Notes: generated by a model from the sequence alone, not told the origin. A stretch of DNA of 64,000 nucleotides from Chlorocebus sabaeus (GCF_047675955.1 NC_132918.1:86133139-86197138), one strand, 5' to 3'. Positions 1 through 11,425 are shown, counted from the first letter of the stretch. Translations and numbers: made by a program.

Positions 1-648
1 GAAACAAACAGCATGCTTAGTGATATAGTTTATTTACATTCTGGTGACATTCCTTATCTCACTATGAACCAGTAGTCAGTAGTTCATGAAGTCATTTGGA
101 GGACCATGCTTTGAATAGCACTGTTTCAGAGATTCTCCAGTCTGGCGCTTCTCCAGCCATGTCCCCCACACAGGGAGAAGAATCTGAGGGACCTAGGAAA
201 CATGCCTAACCAGAACCACACCCCAACTTCCAGACCATGATGCGGGCACTCAGGATCTTAGAATTTCTTGCCCAAATTACCTGAGCTTCTTTGAGCCTCT
301 TCCCTAGTCCTTCCTTCCAAAGGTGGACCACAGTACTGTGTGCACATAGAGAGATCTTGGATATGTCAGGCTGGCATGTCCATATTGGTAAATAGCAGTC
401 ACTCATGGTCAATGGAAGTAGAGGCAGATAAAGATAGGAGTTTTCTGCTGTTCAGGAGCCAGGGCAGTTCTTCAGGCATTACCACTTTTGTAGCAATTCG
501 ATCATTCTAAGCTTGAACTTGGCATTCTGGGTAAGTGTAGGAGAACATTTCCCTGTATAGTACATGGACCTTCATTGGTACTTTTGCCCATGTCCCGAAA
601 TGCTAAGAAAAGCCTTGTTCCAAGGTACCACTTTGAAAAAAATTCAGA
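1..648. other. Unclassified non-repetitive-looking DNA
   Basis: No gene or recognisable mobile element. GC is somewhat higher than in the DNA that follows. A 68-codon frame on the minus strand at 206-412 has no family signature that I recognise, so I do not call it. It could be an eroded old repeat. Confidence 0.4.
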
Positions 649-948
649 GGGTCAGGTGCAGTGGCTCATCCCTTTAATCCCAACACTTTGGGAGGCCGAG
701 GTGGAAGGATTCCTTGAAGCCAGGAGTTTGAGACCAGCCTGGGCAATATAGCAAGACCTCATCTCTATAATAATTTTTAAAAATTAGCTGAGCATGGTAG
801 CACATAGCTGGGGTTTTAGCTACCCAGGAAACTGAGTCAGGAGGATCCCATGAGCCCAGGAGTTCGAGGCTGTGGTGAGCTATGATAGCTCAACTGTACT
901 CCAGCCTGGGCAACAAAGTGAACCCTCATCTCTAAAAAGAAAAAAATC
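649..948 (+). mobile_element. Alu SINE, J-like
   Basis: A dimeric Alu with both arms. The left arm opens with ggtcaggtgcagtggctcat. The middle A-rich linker is taataatttttaaaaatt and the right arm ends in an A-rich tail. The 'gagcccaggagttcgaggctg' type right arm, lacking the later AluS and AluY changes, points to AluJ. The flanks read aaaaaattcaga on the left and aaaaaatccaag on the right, a plausible but imperfect target duplication. It is transcriptionally dead by divergence. A 60-codon frame through it is meaningless. Confidence 0.93.
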
Positions 949-1489
949 CAAGGGATCCTTTTTAACCATGGTACTTTTTAATATGTTCACTCCTTCTCTA
1001 ATTAGTGTTTGCTTGCATTTTTTGAAGTTTTTTAAAATGCAAAGAATTGTATAGTAATGGATTTTTTCTCTGCCTTTACTCTCTGAAAGAAAATTATATT
1101 CTTTTCATGCCATTTTACTTATCAGAAGTTTCTTTTTGTCTTTCATTCCCTAGTGAGCCAATCACGTGTATCCTTCAAATAGTTTTCCACCAGTACTGAC
1201 CATCCCCTCACCCTCCTACACCTTTTACTGTTCCAATTTCGCAATAAGATCTCCTGATTCCACAGTCTGCCAGAATTCCCCAGAATGCTGGCTCTTTTTT
1301 CAGTTTCTTTCTATGAGTTGGAGGGCACTGTTTGAAGTTATATTTCTTAATAACTTTTCCAATTCACTATTTTCTTTTTTCCCCTTCATCTCCATCTTGA
1401 GTATGCATATCTTCATGTACTTACATGTGTATCCATTTAGATACATATGTGTATGTAACTTATTTTTATATCCATTCCTTCCCCTTGGT
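949..1489. other. AT-rich DNA without recognised feature
   Basis: Pyrimidine-rich, low-GC sequence. Frames of 114 codons (plus strand) and 78 codons (minus strand) overlap here. Both are low-complexity and Phe/Ser/Leu-rich with no domain. The right end may already belong to the L2 that follows. Confidence 0.4.
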
Positions 1490-1590
1490 TTTGAGTTTCT
1501 GGCAGGATAGTAACTGTATCTATTTCTACACAGCACCTAATATAGTGACTGCCACATCACAGATACTGAATATATGTTCTTTATATAAAT
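1490..1590 (+). mobile_element. LINE L2 3' end fragment
   Basis: Carries the typical L2 3' terminus: a gcaggatagtaactgtatc block, a cacagcacctaatatagtgact block (consensus-like 'cacctagcacagtgcct'), and a degraded 'gtaggcactcaataaatg' ending seen as agatactgaatatatgttc. It is heavily diverged, as expected for an element this old. Only the last hundred bases are recognisable. Confidence 0.6.
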
Positions 1591-2969
1591 CAAGCAAAAT
1601 AATGTTACAGATTATAAGAATATAATTGACAAAAAGAATTAGCTCCCTGAATATTTAGGAATTTAAACCGTGTTTCAATGAAAAAATGGAACATAAAAGA
1701 TAAAAGAAGTAAAGCATTTCTTCTATACACCCTGTGAGGTTGAATGCTAAAATAAAGATTCAAACAAAAAGCCAATAGAGAAGCAGGACCCTGAAACCCT
1801 GAAGAGGCATAGAATGGGGACATCATTTTTTATTTTCTTTCTCATTGTTTTTGGAAAACTGGTGTCTTCATTTTTAAAGGTATTATTTCAAGATCTGAAG
1901 ATTTCCTGCCAGTGTTAAATTATCTTTTTTTATACTTACATTTGGCTTCCCATTGGAACCATGCATTTATTCAGTTTCCATAAAACCCCTAATAGCTACT
2001 TAAATTTGTTCTGTTCTTGGCTCTTCTCAAAATTATAAATACAGGTTTGAAAACTAAACTTGATTTCTGTGCAAGTAATTCCCCTCCCTGTTCCCATACC
2101 CTTTAATTGCTAAGGAGCTGCAACTATGTCCATCAGTTTTATTTATGATAGTCTCATATCTTACTCACCCTAGGAAATGAAAGGCCTGCTATATGTCAGA
2201 TTATATTGAACCATTACATTATAACTGCCTTCTTTCCAAGTTAAGCTAATGCAAATGAGTGAAAGCAAGAGTGAAAAGAGCTTTTACTCTTAAAATAGTG
2301 AATCAAATGAAATTTGCAAATGGCTTTTTTTATGCTTGGTAATTTTAGTCTCAGAAAGTTAAATATCCTGTAGCTGGAGTGAAAGCAATTCATGAGAAAA
2401 TTAAATTTTGTATTTCCCAATAATACTGTAATGCTTAGGTTGGTTTGTTTATTAAACATTATGTGGTCATTCTTACCAAAAATATGGGTGTACTTATTAG
2501 GCATACAATGTTTTAAATGTTATATCCACAGTGTTACAATGTTACAATGTTATATCCACAGTGTACTTATAATGATTGTTTTCAAAATTTGACCTAAAAA
2601 GGATATTATATTACCTGTCGTCCTAGACAATGAATATTTTTTCTATTGTATTAAATCAATTTAATTTCTAGGTACTTCAGTCTAATACCTTAACAAAAAT
2701 TGTTAGGAAAACATCTAAAAATCTTTATATATCAGAATAGAAAAAACTCCCTAGGGGAGGAGAAATTTTTAACTAAATCAATTTTTTTCATACTTGTATT
2801 TTCAGTGTGTTTATAGTGATCAGTAAAAATCTATTGAAGTATGATATTAAGCTCATTGATTTATAATTTTTTTTGCAAAACAGGCCCAGTTATATGCATA
2901 ATAAGGTGTCATTATGGTCATTAAGAGAAGTATTTACAATAACAATTATAAATAATTACAGCAAATTTA
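1591..2969. other. AT-rich DNA, no supported gene
   Basis: Low-GC sequence with no Alu or L1 signature. The only structure I see is a 30-bp tandem duplication at 2517-2564, listed separately. Small frames (73-87 codons) are random stop-free stretches. Confidence 0.4.
2517..2564. repeat. 30-bp tandem duplication
   Basis: The 18-mer atgttatatccacagtgt occurs at 2517-2534 and again at 2547-2564. The spacing is exactly 30 bp, with tacaatgttaca in between. It looks like a small replication-slippage duplication. Confidence 0.85.
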
Positions 2970-3425
2970 AATCTAACATTTATTTTATTCTTACCTTATA
3001 TCGTGCCTAGCACTCCGTGCTATACAAATATTCTTATTTAATAATCAGAAGTGCCCTATAAGATAGCTATTGCCATTTTCAATATTTTCTAGATGAGGAA
3101 ATTAAGGTTTGTTTTTTGTTTTTCACTCTTGTCGCCCAGACTGGAGTGCAATGGCGCAATCTCGGCTCACTGCAACCTCCGCCTCCTGGGTTCAAGCGAT
3201 TCTCCCGCCTCGGCCTCCTGAATAGCTAGGATTACAGGCGCCCACCACCACGCCTGGCTGATTTTTGTATTTTTAGTAAAGACAGGGTTTCCCCAGGCTA
3301 GCCAGGCTGATCTCAAACTTCTGACCTCTGGTGATCTGCCCGCCTCGGCTTCCCAAATTGCTGGGATTACAGGTGTGAGCCACTGTGCCCGGCCAGGAAA
3401 TTAAGATTTAAAAAGATATAAATAG
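2970..3425 (-). mobile_element. MIR SINE, split by an Alu
   Basis: Reads in reverse as a MIR: aacatttatt...gcctagcactccgtgct...gataggaggtag-like...gatgaggaaattaag, the complement of the MIR 'cctcagtttcctcatctgt' core. An Alu interrupts it at 3107-3394, and the remainder (aagatttaaaaagatataaatag) resumes afterwards. MIRs are old mammalian tRNA-derived SINEs. This copy is diverged but its parts are in order. Confidence 0.75.
3107..3394 (-). mobile_element. Alu SINE, S-type, inserted in MIR
   Basis: An antisense Alu starting with a T-rich tail and ending gagccactgtgcccggcc. It is bounded by a perfect 11-bp target-site duplication, aggaaattaag, at 3096-3106 and 3395-3405, so both ends are firm. 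Left and right monomers are both present. The diagnostic bases look like AluS. The insertion splits the older MIR. Confidence 0.95.
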
Positions 3426-4430
3426 CCTGTATCATAAGGCCTCTTACTATTTATCTATTGATTATCGTCTATTTCACAAGGCTGTCAAATGTTTTGTTAA
3501 AATTAGGGCTAGCAAACAATTGAATGTAATCACATCATCAAGCATATATACTTATGTTTCAAAATTAAAAATCAGTAAGCTAACAACAAACACACTTACA
3601 TTTGAGACAGTTCCAAAACCTAAAAACTTATGTGTGTTAGCACATGAAAATTATTTATAAAATTCGTTTTTTTAAAACTTACATAAGGGACTGTGTACTA
3701 TGTGATATAAAATAGCATTCTAAACCAAAGAAACTCCAAAATTTCTATTTGCTATTTCCAATATAGAAAAAAAACAACAACAAGGCTTAAATTTCAAACC
3801 TTCTCTATTGCAGCTATTTTACAACTATTTATTGTTTGCTGTTTTCTTAAAAAGTCATCAAGGAAGTTTTCACACCCATAACAAAAGTTTATCTCAGGGT
3901 TTACTTGCTTTAGGACTTTGTTATTTCTGTCATAAGTCTTTCCTTCTACCATTTTAGCATTGTTCTATCTGAGGTTCCAAAGATAAATATGTAGCTATGT
4001 AGATAAATAGATAAATCTACTTGGTAGCATCCTTACAATCATTTTTGCTTGCTCAATTTTAAATTTCTCCAGAATCAATTACTTAAATCATAATTAGACT
4101 AAATGATAATAAACAAATTTCACTGTTCACTGCATATCACTGAGGTGCCATAAAAATAAACTGTGACCCAGAGTGCTTTTAAAACAGAAATTAAAACTGC
4201 TGTTAGACTATTTTTAATTTGAGCAACTAAGAGGTTATTTAAATCAGGATTATATATTGCTATAGTAAGTCATTTTTTACTATTATGGCTTTATTATGTT
4301 GTTTATATCTAAAACTAACCTCTTTTTCCTGACAAAGCAAAAAAGAAAAATCATAAAGGCAAAAGACAACATATACCAAATGAAAAGATTCCTATTCAGA
4401 AAGCTTCCTACAATGTTACTAAGGGAATTA
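3426..4430. other. AT-rich DNA, nothing recognised
   Basis: Low-GC sequence with short homopolymer runs and no repeat family that I can name. No reading frame of interest. Confidence 0.4.
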
Positions 4431-4610
4431 AAAGTCATTTATGAAGGACTTACAATGGGCTAGGCTGTGTTCTAGGTGCTTAGATTTCAGCAGCAAACAT
4501 AACAGATAAAGAATATTATCCTTTTGGTGTTTACATTCTGTTGGAGGAAACAGATATCGACAAGGTAAGCATATCAGATAAGTAAATCAGAAAGTACGTT
4601 AGAATCAGCA
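4431..4610 (-). mobile_element. LINE L2 3' end
   Basis: In reverse orientation this carries the L2 3' end: tttatgaaggacttacaatgg (consensus 'tttattgagcacctactatg'), gttctaggtgcttagattt, cagcaaacataacagataaag and a 'ggagcttacattctagtggg'-like block, seen as tttacattctgttggagga. The order of blocks is correct for the minus strand. Confidence 0.7.
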
Positions 4611-5540
4611 GGACACAGAGTGTACATAAGTTCAGCCTGTTGATACGGCTAGAGAGTCATTTACACAATTGTAACTATATACTCCAATCAGTAGTGTGTG
4701 AAAATTTCAGTTCTTCCTTGTTTTTGCCAACAATTAATATTGTCTCTCTTTTTATTTTCTGCTATTTTGGTCAATGTGGAGCAATATTTTACTGTGATTT
4801 TAATTTCAATGTATCTGAATACTATTGAAATTAAGTACTTTATTGGCTATTTGAATGTACTCCTCTGGTGTACCTGTCCAGTGTTTTTATTGGGTTATAT
4901 TGCCTTTTTTTTTTTTTTTTTACTAAATAGAATTTCATACTATATTCTCAATATAAACTTTATATATAAGTTGCAAATATTTTATCCAACTCTGTGGCTT
5001 CATTTTCACTTGATTGATGTCTTTTCATGAACAGAAGTCCTAAATTTTAGTGAAGTTCGGTAATTCAAAGTTTTCCTTTTATGGTGAGAATCATATTGTG
5101 TTCTAGTTTTAAAATCTTAACCTATCCCAAAGTAAGGAAGATATTCTCCTATTTTCCTCTATGTTATGTATTGTTTTATCTTTCACATTTATGTCTACAC
5201 TCCTCTTAGAACTTGGAAGATTACAGTATGAGATACAGATCAAAATGTCTTCTATGTATATATCTAACTATACAGCATCATTTATTGGGTAAACTAAAAC
5301 TTGTCCCTTATCACTGTAACACTTGGTGTAAAGAGATTTTTGTAATATGAAAGTAATCTCAGCACTTTTGAATGTTGATGGAAAAAATATCCAGTAGAGA
5401 AGGGACAGCTGGTGTCATTCAAAGAGGACACAATGAACTGGGGTAGACTACTGTGGAGGCCAATTAAAGCACAAAGAAAGGTGGTGACTTTAGCTAAGAG
5501 CATAGACAGTCATTAATAATAGTAATATTATCGATGATAT
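4611..5540. other. AT-rich DNA, nothing recognised
   Basis: Contains a run of about 18 T near 4906-4921. It has no Alu beside it, so the run is probably simple expansion. Frames of 60-110 codons are low-complexity. Confidence 0.35.
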
Positions 5541-5925
5541 CTAGTTACACGATATTTACCATGAATCAGGTACTTACTGTACAAAGCACTTCACATACAT
5601 ATTATATATATATATATGAACTCATATATAGGCATATATTTTATATGTAAGCATATATGAAACATAGATGTATATATTTACATAAATTAACTAATTTCAT
5701 CTTTTAACAACACTATATATGTAGGAATGTATTTATATGTACAGTGATGTAAAATAATTAAATTAGGTTATATATTATATACAAAACTCACTCAAAAACA
5801 CTAAGAGGTGGATATCAATTTTACCCAAGTATTAGAGGCAGCGAGTACTTAAGTAATTTGGCCAAATGTGATGAAGCTGAGATTTGAATCCAGGTAGACA
5901 TATTCTAAAATCTGTAGGCTTAAAT
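5541..5925 (-). mobile_element. MIR SINE with AT-rich expansion inside
   Basis: Two MIR blocks in reverse order and correct spacing. Left: tttaccatgaatcaggtact...caaagcacttcacatacat. Right: ttacccaagtattagaggcag...ttggccaaatgtgatgaagctgagatttgaatccagg. Between them lies about 150 bp of AT-rich, (TA)n-like sequence that seems to have grown from the AT-rich MIR middle or been inserted. Confidence 0.72.
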
Positions 5926-6860
5926 TAATGTGTCAAATTTATTCATAGAGACTTTTTTTGATCAGATTAATTGTCAATACATGAATATTGATTATGCATC
6001 TATAATTAACAGGCATTTAACCCAACATCTAGTTTACCTATTTTCCAGTGTTCCCAGGCATTTCTTACTAATCAAGCTTAAATTAAATTTTTAAAAAAAT
6101 TATTTCATTTATTTGATGACTTTCATTAAGTTTAGCTAGTAAAATTAATGAGAAACAAATTTAATTACTAATAATTACTTTTAATTTCCCATATGATATA
6201 TTTAAAGGAAAAGGAGGAACATTCTATATTCTTTATCTGAAACCTATCACTCAGAAAAATGCATATCAATAACAGATTCAGCTTTCAAAATTGCATTTTT
6301 TTGTTCTAAACTGCTACACTTTTAATAGTGAATTGAAAACTTTGTGGGATAAATCCAAACACTATGATGGTTTCGTCTTTAAACACATCTAAACTTGCCC
6401 TGGTGCTACTTGTTTTATCTAATATCATGTTTGGATGGAACATCCACATGGTTTTTTAAATACACATTTTGGTCAAATTGTAGGGTCTAACGTCAGCATA
6501 ATATTCGTGTGGTTTTGCAACAGCAAAGTTCAAATAAGCTCCTTAGCCCTCTAACCTCTGGAAAGCAAGCTACAGCATGATGCCCATCAGACACTGTAAG
6601 ATGTATTTCTCTGTTACCCACTAAAATGTTGGCATATATCAGACAGCTCAGTGAAATTCAGACCAATGCAATCAGAATGAAACATGAACTTATGTTTAAT
6701 GTCACCTAGGTTTGAATCACTTCCCCTCGTTTCTCCTACAGTTTCTCTGAGGCTTTTCATTTGTATGTCTTTTAAATACATATACATTGGTCATTATAGT
6801 TTATGATTTAAGAATATTGTTGTAAAAAGAGAGTTGCTAAATATACCACATATATTCTAC
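5926..6860. other. AT-rich DNA, nothing recognised
   Basis: No gene and no family-level repeat that I can support. Confidence 0.35.
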
Positions 6861-6864
6861 CACC

Positions 6865-7020
6865 AATTTTCAAAGCAAGGGGACAACATTCCAAGTAAAG
6901 GAAAAGCCCGAAGATAAGCATGACCCTATCACTGCACATCTGGGAAACACGAAACGATATGCTTAGGTGATGTGGTGAGTGGTTGTTAAAAAGTGGTAGG
7001 AAGAAAAGCCAGAAGAGCTC
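6865..7020 (-). mobile_element. LINE L2 body fragment (tentative)
   Basis: Blocks such as acattccaagtaaaggaaaag and gtggtgagtggttgttaaaaa follow the order of the L2 antisense body ('gcattccaggcagagggaaca' onward). It is strongly diverged. Confidence 0.4.
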
Positions 7021-7074
7021 ATGTAAACTCAGATTATACAGTCCTAAATATTAATTTGAGGTATTAAATTAATT

Positions 7075-7350
7075 AATTTTAATGATTTATTGAGCAGTTA
7101 ATTTGGCAGGCACAATACTGTGTAATGATGGTTCAGATTTGAAAAAAGATATGAGACCTGCTGTCAAGGAGCTCACAGTCTCATAGGGAGAGAGGCAAAA
7201 AAACAGTGCAGCGTAGTATGACAAGAACTGTAATATACACTGTTTCACTGCATGTTTAAATGTAATAAAAACTTGAGGGAAAGATTTATTCAGTCTTCCT
7301 ACGAAAGGGACAGAATAAAGGCTTCACAAACAGATCTCAGTGAGCCCAAG
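7075..7350 (-). mobile_element. LINE L2 3' end
   Basis: Shows the antisense L2 end: tgatttattgagcagttaat, ggcaggcacaatactgtgta, gtcaaggagctcacagtctc, atagggagagaggc and ataaaggcttcacaaacag, in the expected order. This appears to be a different copy from the fragment just to its left, since the 3' terminus restarts here. Confidence 0.75.
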
Positions 7351-8508
7351 TGTTGAAAATAAGTGATTGTTTTACTGATCAGATTTTTGTAGCAGAACTA
7401 GTGATTACAAAAATCCAGAGGTAGATACTTGAGTTCAGAGAGCACTCTGTCAAATAATGCTATGAATTACTCTCTTCTTTCTAAGGGTTGCAACGATAGA
7501 TAAAATACACTTTCAAAAATAAAATTTGAGACACTACCATGTTTGTATTTGACCAGAACAAAAGTTTACAGGGGCAGCTGTGAACTGTAGCCAATGTCGG
7601 CTAGACTAGCACCAGAAACAGACTGAGGCAATTAATTTAATCTGCTACAGGATATGTATGTGTGTATGTATGTCAGGTGACTTAGCCGTGTTTCTTACAT
7701 TGAATCAGAAGCCAGGATGAGCTGCTCCAAACTGAAAGAAGTCCAAAATAGCTGAGACTATTGCTACGGTGACTTCCTTGGTAAAATTATGCGTATGAGA
7801 TGATGAGATAAAGAAAACAAGCGATACAAATTATGACATGAGCCAAGCCATCAGAGATTCAGTGAGGGAATAATCCTTTCCACAGTTTTCTCACAGGAGA
7901 GTAGTACCTGGTTGTAAATATTAGATCTGGTTTTGGACTAAAGAATGAGGAGACAGGCATCCTTCTGCAAAATAGCTACACTGGATCCAATTAGTACAGA
8001 GATTAAGAAAATAACAACAGCAGCAACAACAAAAAAACCCTTCCTACTCAAAATGAGACTACATACAAAAGGTTTAAAGCCCAGAAAGACAATTAAAATT
8101 AAGAGGCCGCTCTCTCCCTACCATATAGTAGATTAGAGTAACCCTCTTGACTAAAGATATAATAATGCTGCATAAAATGTTTTAAATGTCCACTCATTCA
8201 CACACATGCACAAACAAACACATCTTCTAAGACTCACAAAAATAGGAACACAGAGAGCAAAATACACAAATGAAACAGGTAACCTGAGAAATGCAGGATT
8301 GCGCAGCCAGCCTTCATTCTGAGGGTGTCCGCCAAACCTCCATCAAAGTGGAAACAGTACTTTGATGACTACATGTGATATGGCAGAAGAAGATACAGTT
8401 TGGGAAGTTCCTAAGTTGACATCCCTCAGCTAAAACTGGAACCTCAAAGGACTCTATGGAGACTATAAGGGTAAATAAAAAGCAGACGAGTGAGAGACAA
8501 AAGTAAGG
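7351..8508. other. Unclassified DNA
   Basis: Mixed composition with a short tatg-type simple run near 7655-7672 and a caacagcagcaacaac patch near 8018. A 63-codon plus-strand frame at 7945-8136 is Lys/Thr-rich with no domain and is not called. Confidence 0.35.
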
Positions 8509-8527
8509 AAAGAATTTGACCTTCTAA

Positions 8528-8808
8528 GTTGGGTGAACTGGCTCACACATGTAATCCCAGCACTTTGGGAGGCAGAAGCCGGCAGATCACTTGAGGGCAA
8601 CGGTTCAAGACCAGCCTGGCCAACATGGTGAAATCCCATCACTACTAAAGATACAAAAATTATCCAGGTGTGGTGAATCTGGGCACAAGAATCGCTTGAA
8701 ACCAAGACGCAGAAGTTGCAGTTAGCCGAGATCGTACCACTGCACTCCAGCCTGGGGGACAAAGTAAGACTCCATCTCAGAAAAAAAAAAAAAAAAGAAG
8801 AAAACAGA
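8528..8808 (+). mobile_element. Alu SINE, S-type, with right-arm deletion
   Basis: Both ends are fixed by a 19-bp target duplication, aaagaatttgaccttctaa, at 8509-8527 and 8809-8827. The left arm is complete. The right arm jumps from ccaggtgtggtgaatctggg to acaagaatcgcttg, so about 30 bp of the usual promoter-distal sequence is missing. The A tail is 8781-8796, then decays into gaag. The perfect duplication beside a worn Alu body is a little unexpected. Confidence 0.95.
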
Positions 8809-8889
8809 AAAGAATTTGACCTTCTAATTTCTGCTACTAAGTGGAAGAGGACGGGAAAAAAAGTAATCGTCTCCTATAATTTTTTCATA

Positions 8890-9180
8890 AATTTTTAATT
8901 GAAGGTAACTTTCATATATTAAAATTCACGAATTGAAAATATACAGATATTTGCATTTTGCATTTAAATAAAACAGATAAGATGAAAGGATACAGAAATT
9001 TCTATCACCCCAGAAAATTTCCCCATGTATCTTTCCAGTCAATACATTCCCTATCTCTGAGGTAACTATTATTCTGGCTTTTAGCATTATAGATTAGTTT
9101 TGCTTGTTCTTGAACTTCATGTACATAGAGTCATATAGTATGTTGAGTGTTGTGTTTGAATTTCTTTACTCACTTTGATA
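8890..9180 (+). mobile_element. Old L1M-type 3' fragment (tentative)
   Basis: Blocks such as aattgaaggtaactttcata, tttctatcaccccagaaaat, ctctgaggtaactattattc and atagagtcatatagtatg follow, from memory, a sequence common near the 3' ends of old mammalian L1 elements. Diverged; the family is not certain. Confidence 0.4.
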
Positions 9181-9204
9181 GGCAAAATAATGTCCCCCCC
9201 CCCA

Positions 9205-9847
9205 AAAAATTTCTTCACCTAAATTCAGAGGCAAATTTCTCATCATATTTTTCTATCAAATTTAAGGAATAAATTTATTTTTGACTTTACTTATTATTGA
9301 ACTTAAATTTATTATTGAATTTATTCCTTAAATTCAATAGTCTGGGAAGAACATATCAGAGCATCTTCCATCATGAGGAAGACTCCAGTGGTGAGTCATA
9401 AAGAATAAAGAAAATGAATATACCTCTTTCTGCTGCAAGTCTGGAGTACAGTGTTCCTTTTACAGATGCCTGGGTTACTATTCTACCTTCCCTGCCACAA
9501 AATGTGTGTGCCCCACTGCTCTGTCTATAAAAATATTTTTTCAATAATCACCTGCTCACACCCAGACTTGTCTAGAAACATCAAATGCAAGAAGGACAAA
9601 GGTATTATTATAAAACTTACAAAAACTCATTATGTCACTCATTGTGGCCTGTGTATGCTACTTAGTGGTATTCAGCAAGTAGCATATTTCAACCAAGTAA
9701 TCATTCTTATTTTTTATGTCCATGTCAATCTAACTACAGGATGCAAGTTTGAACCTGCATTAAGTTTGAGTCCCCTAAGCTCCCTTTTGGTTGAGGGGCT
9801 ATTTGGATGGTGCACCAAACAGCCAAGCCTGGGTTGCTGTTTGAGAT
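9205..9847. other. Unclassified DNA
   Basis: No gene supported. A 133-codon plus-strand frame at 9451-9852 is the longest non-element frame in this part. It is Leu/Cys/Ser-rich, has no domain, splice signals or codon bias that I can see, and is more likely a chance open frame. Confidence 0.4.
9259..9334. repeat. 17-bp perfect inverted repeat
   Basis: aatttaaggaataaatt at 9259-9275 is exactly complementary to aatttattccttaaatt at 9318-9334, with a 42-bp loop. Such a pair can form a hairpin. It may be the relic of a small palindromic element or chance in AT-rich DNA. Confidence 0.8.
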
Positions 9848-11080
9848 GTTAAGGGAAAAATTAGACACTTTTCAAAATACGGTAAGGCAGATTTTACTGA
9901 AGACCGTCATGATAGATATAGGGATTGCTGCAGCAGGATTTTGCAGTGGGTAAAAGTTGGGTTCAACTTCAAATGCTGCATGGGCAAGTAGGAATTTATA
10001 GCAAAGGAACAGTGTAGAGGTCTGTATTAACCAGTTCTTGCATTGCTATAAGGAAATATCTGAGACTGGGTAATTTATCAAGAAAAGAGGTTTAATTGGC
10101 TCATGGTTCCTCAAGCTCTACAACAAGCATGATACTGGTATCTGCTCAGCTTCTGGGGAGGCCTTAGAAAACTTTCAAACATGGTGGAAGATAAAGGGGC
10201 AGGAAAGAACTTCAGTAGGAGGACGAGAGAATCAGGGGAAAGGAGCTACATACTTTTACACAACAAGATCTCACAAGAATGCTATCACAAGAATAGCACC
10301 AAAGGAGGAAATTCACCCCCGAGACAGGCCCCGCCTCCAACATTGGTGATTACAATTTGACATTTCAACATGAGATTTGGGTGGGGACACAGATCCAAAC
10401 CATATCAAGGTTGGTGGATGGAAAATTACTAAAAGAAAACAGGGTTAAGGAAAATTATGGCTAACACAATTCAACAGGATTCTTGCTGACAGCACATCGA
10501 GGTGATTACAGAGTAACTGTGTAACGCCAAAGGTTCTCGCCTTAGCCACACCAAAGAATTGGTGTGGCAGCTGCCCACAGAGAGTGATGGAGACACAGAC
10601 CAAGAGAGAAAAAAAAAAAAAAAAGCTGTAGGCTTTATCGAGCAGAGAGACAGTACGAAGCTTCCACAGCATGGAAGGGGTCCCGAGCGGGTAGCCAGAG
10701 TTGGATTATGCAATTGCCTTTTGAACTCTTTAAGGCAGGAAATACGTGCAGAGGGAAGATGTTACCAGAGCGAGAAACAAAGGCAGTAAATTATGTTGTG
10801 ACATGTCAGATTTTGAGGAAAACTGGAATTGTAACTTAGGTTTTATCTACTTTATGACTTTGCAGCGGCATGGCAAAGGAGACAGGATCTCACAGGACTT
10901 TACAAAGTATGTTCACAAGGAATTGGAATTGGGAGCATAGATAAGGTCTGCTGGTCACAGAAAAATGGCAGTTAACATTCCTTTTAGTTTTAGGGGAGGG
11001 CGAAGGGAGAGAGGAAGGGAGAATACAGGGAAGCTTCCAGCAAAATTTTCACTGTTGATAGCTTTCTTGGGGAAGAAAAC
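9848..11080 (-). mobile_element. Endogenous retrovirus remnant, ERV1-like (tentative)
   Basis: Sequence on both sides of the MST LTR appears to be one older element. A segment near 10550-10640 resembles, in reverse, the R/U5 part of a class I LTR: gctttatcgagcag gives the complement ctgctcgataaagc, a degraded polyadenylation region. It is followed by an accaaagaattggtgtggcagc segment. I see no recognisable gag or pol reading frame. Family assignment needs a repeat-library search. Confidence 0.4.
10023..10407 (-). mobile_element. Solo MaLR LTR (MST/MLT1A-type), ERVL-MaLR
   Basis: Begins tgtattaaccagttcttg and ends gatccaaaccatatca. The complement starts with the TGATATGGTTTGG motif of THE1/MST LTRs. 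Internal blocks gagactgggtaatttatc and agatttgggtggggacacag are typical. It has near-perfect 5-bp target duplications, aggtc and aggtt. There is no adjoining MaLR internal sequence, so this is a solo LTR formed by LTR-LTR recombination. It sits inside the older ERV-like remnant. Confidence 0.9.
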
Positions 11081-11340
11081 ACATGCACAAATCCTGCTGT
11101 TAGGAATATTTTAAGCATATATCTTCAACGTTATTCATCTAGGACTGAAGGAAGTCCTGATGCAGGAAATGAGTGAGCTTCACAGCTTTCTGAGCCCCTG
11201 CTCGACCCAGGAAGCCCGGCTGGCCCCTCCTCTCACCTGGGAGATGGGACTTTCACTGCTCTGAGGAGCCTGTTTCCTGAGGAACGTGATCAGTTATCAA
11301 GGGTGATCACGTCTTGTCCCTCATATAAAATGCCATAGCA
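11081..11340. other. Unclassified, GC-richer segment
   Basis: Noticeably more GC-rich than its flanks (for example gacccaggaagcccggctgg). An 8-bp inverted repeat, cgtgatca and tgatcacg, lies at 11285-11292 and 11304-11311. It could be LTR-derived, but I cannot assign it. Confidence 0.35.
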
Positions 11341-11425
11341 CAATCAGCCCTTCATATCTGCATGTTTCAACCCACAGCTGGTTGACTCTACCGACGCAAA
11401 ACCCACAGACACAGAGGGCTGACTG
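11341..11425. mobile_element. Short Tigger/MER8-like DNA transposon remnant (MITE)
   Basis: An 85-bp unit whose ends are inverted: caatcagcccttcatatctg at the left and gacacagagggctgactg at the right. This agrees with the CAGTxGGCCCTCCGTATC termini of Tigger-family elements. The middle holds a gcatgtttcaacccacagct block. A TA target duplication is no longer visible. It is non-autonomous, far too short to encode a transposase. Confidence 0.6.

Noticed and set aside
206..412. 68-codon minus-strand frame, considered as a possible processed pseudogene
   Set aside because: I could not match it to any protein family, and there is no poly(A) tail or flanking duplication to support a retrocopy.
1166..1510. 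114-codon Phe/Ser/Leu-rich frame
   Set aside because: Pyrimidine-rich low-complexity DNA that partly overlaps an L2 3' end; no domain or signal.
9451..9852. 133-codon plus-strand frame
   Set aside because: No recognisable domain, no supporting splice or promoter context, Leu/Ser/Cys-rich composition; most likely chance.
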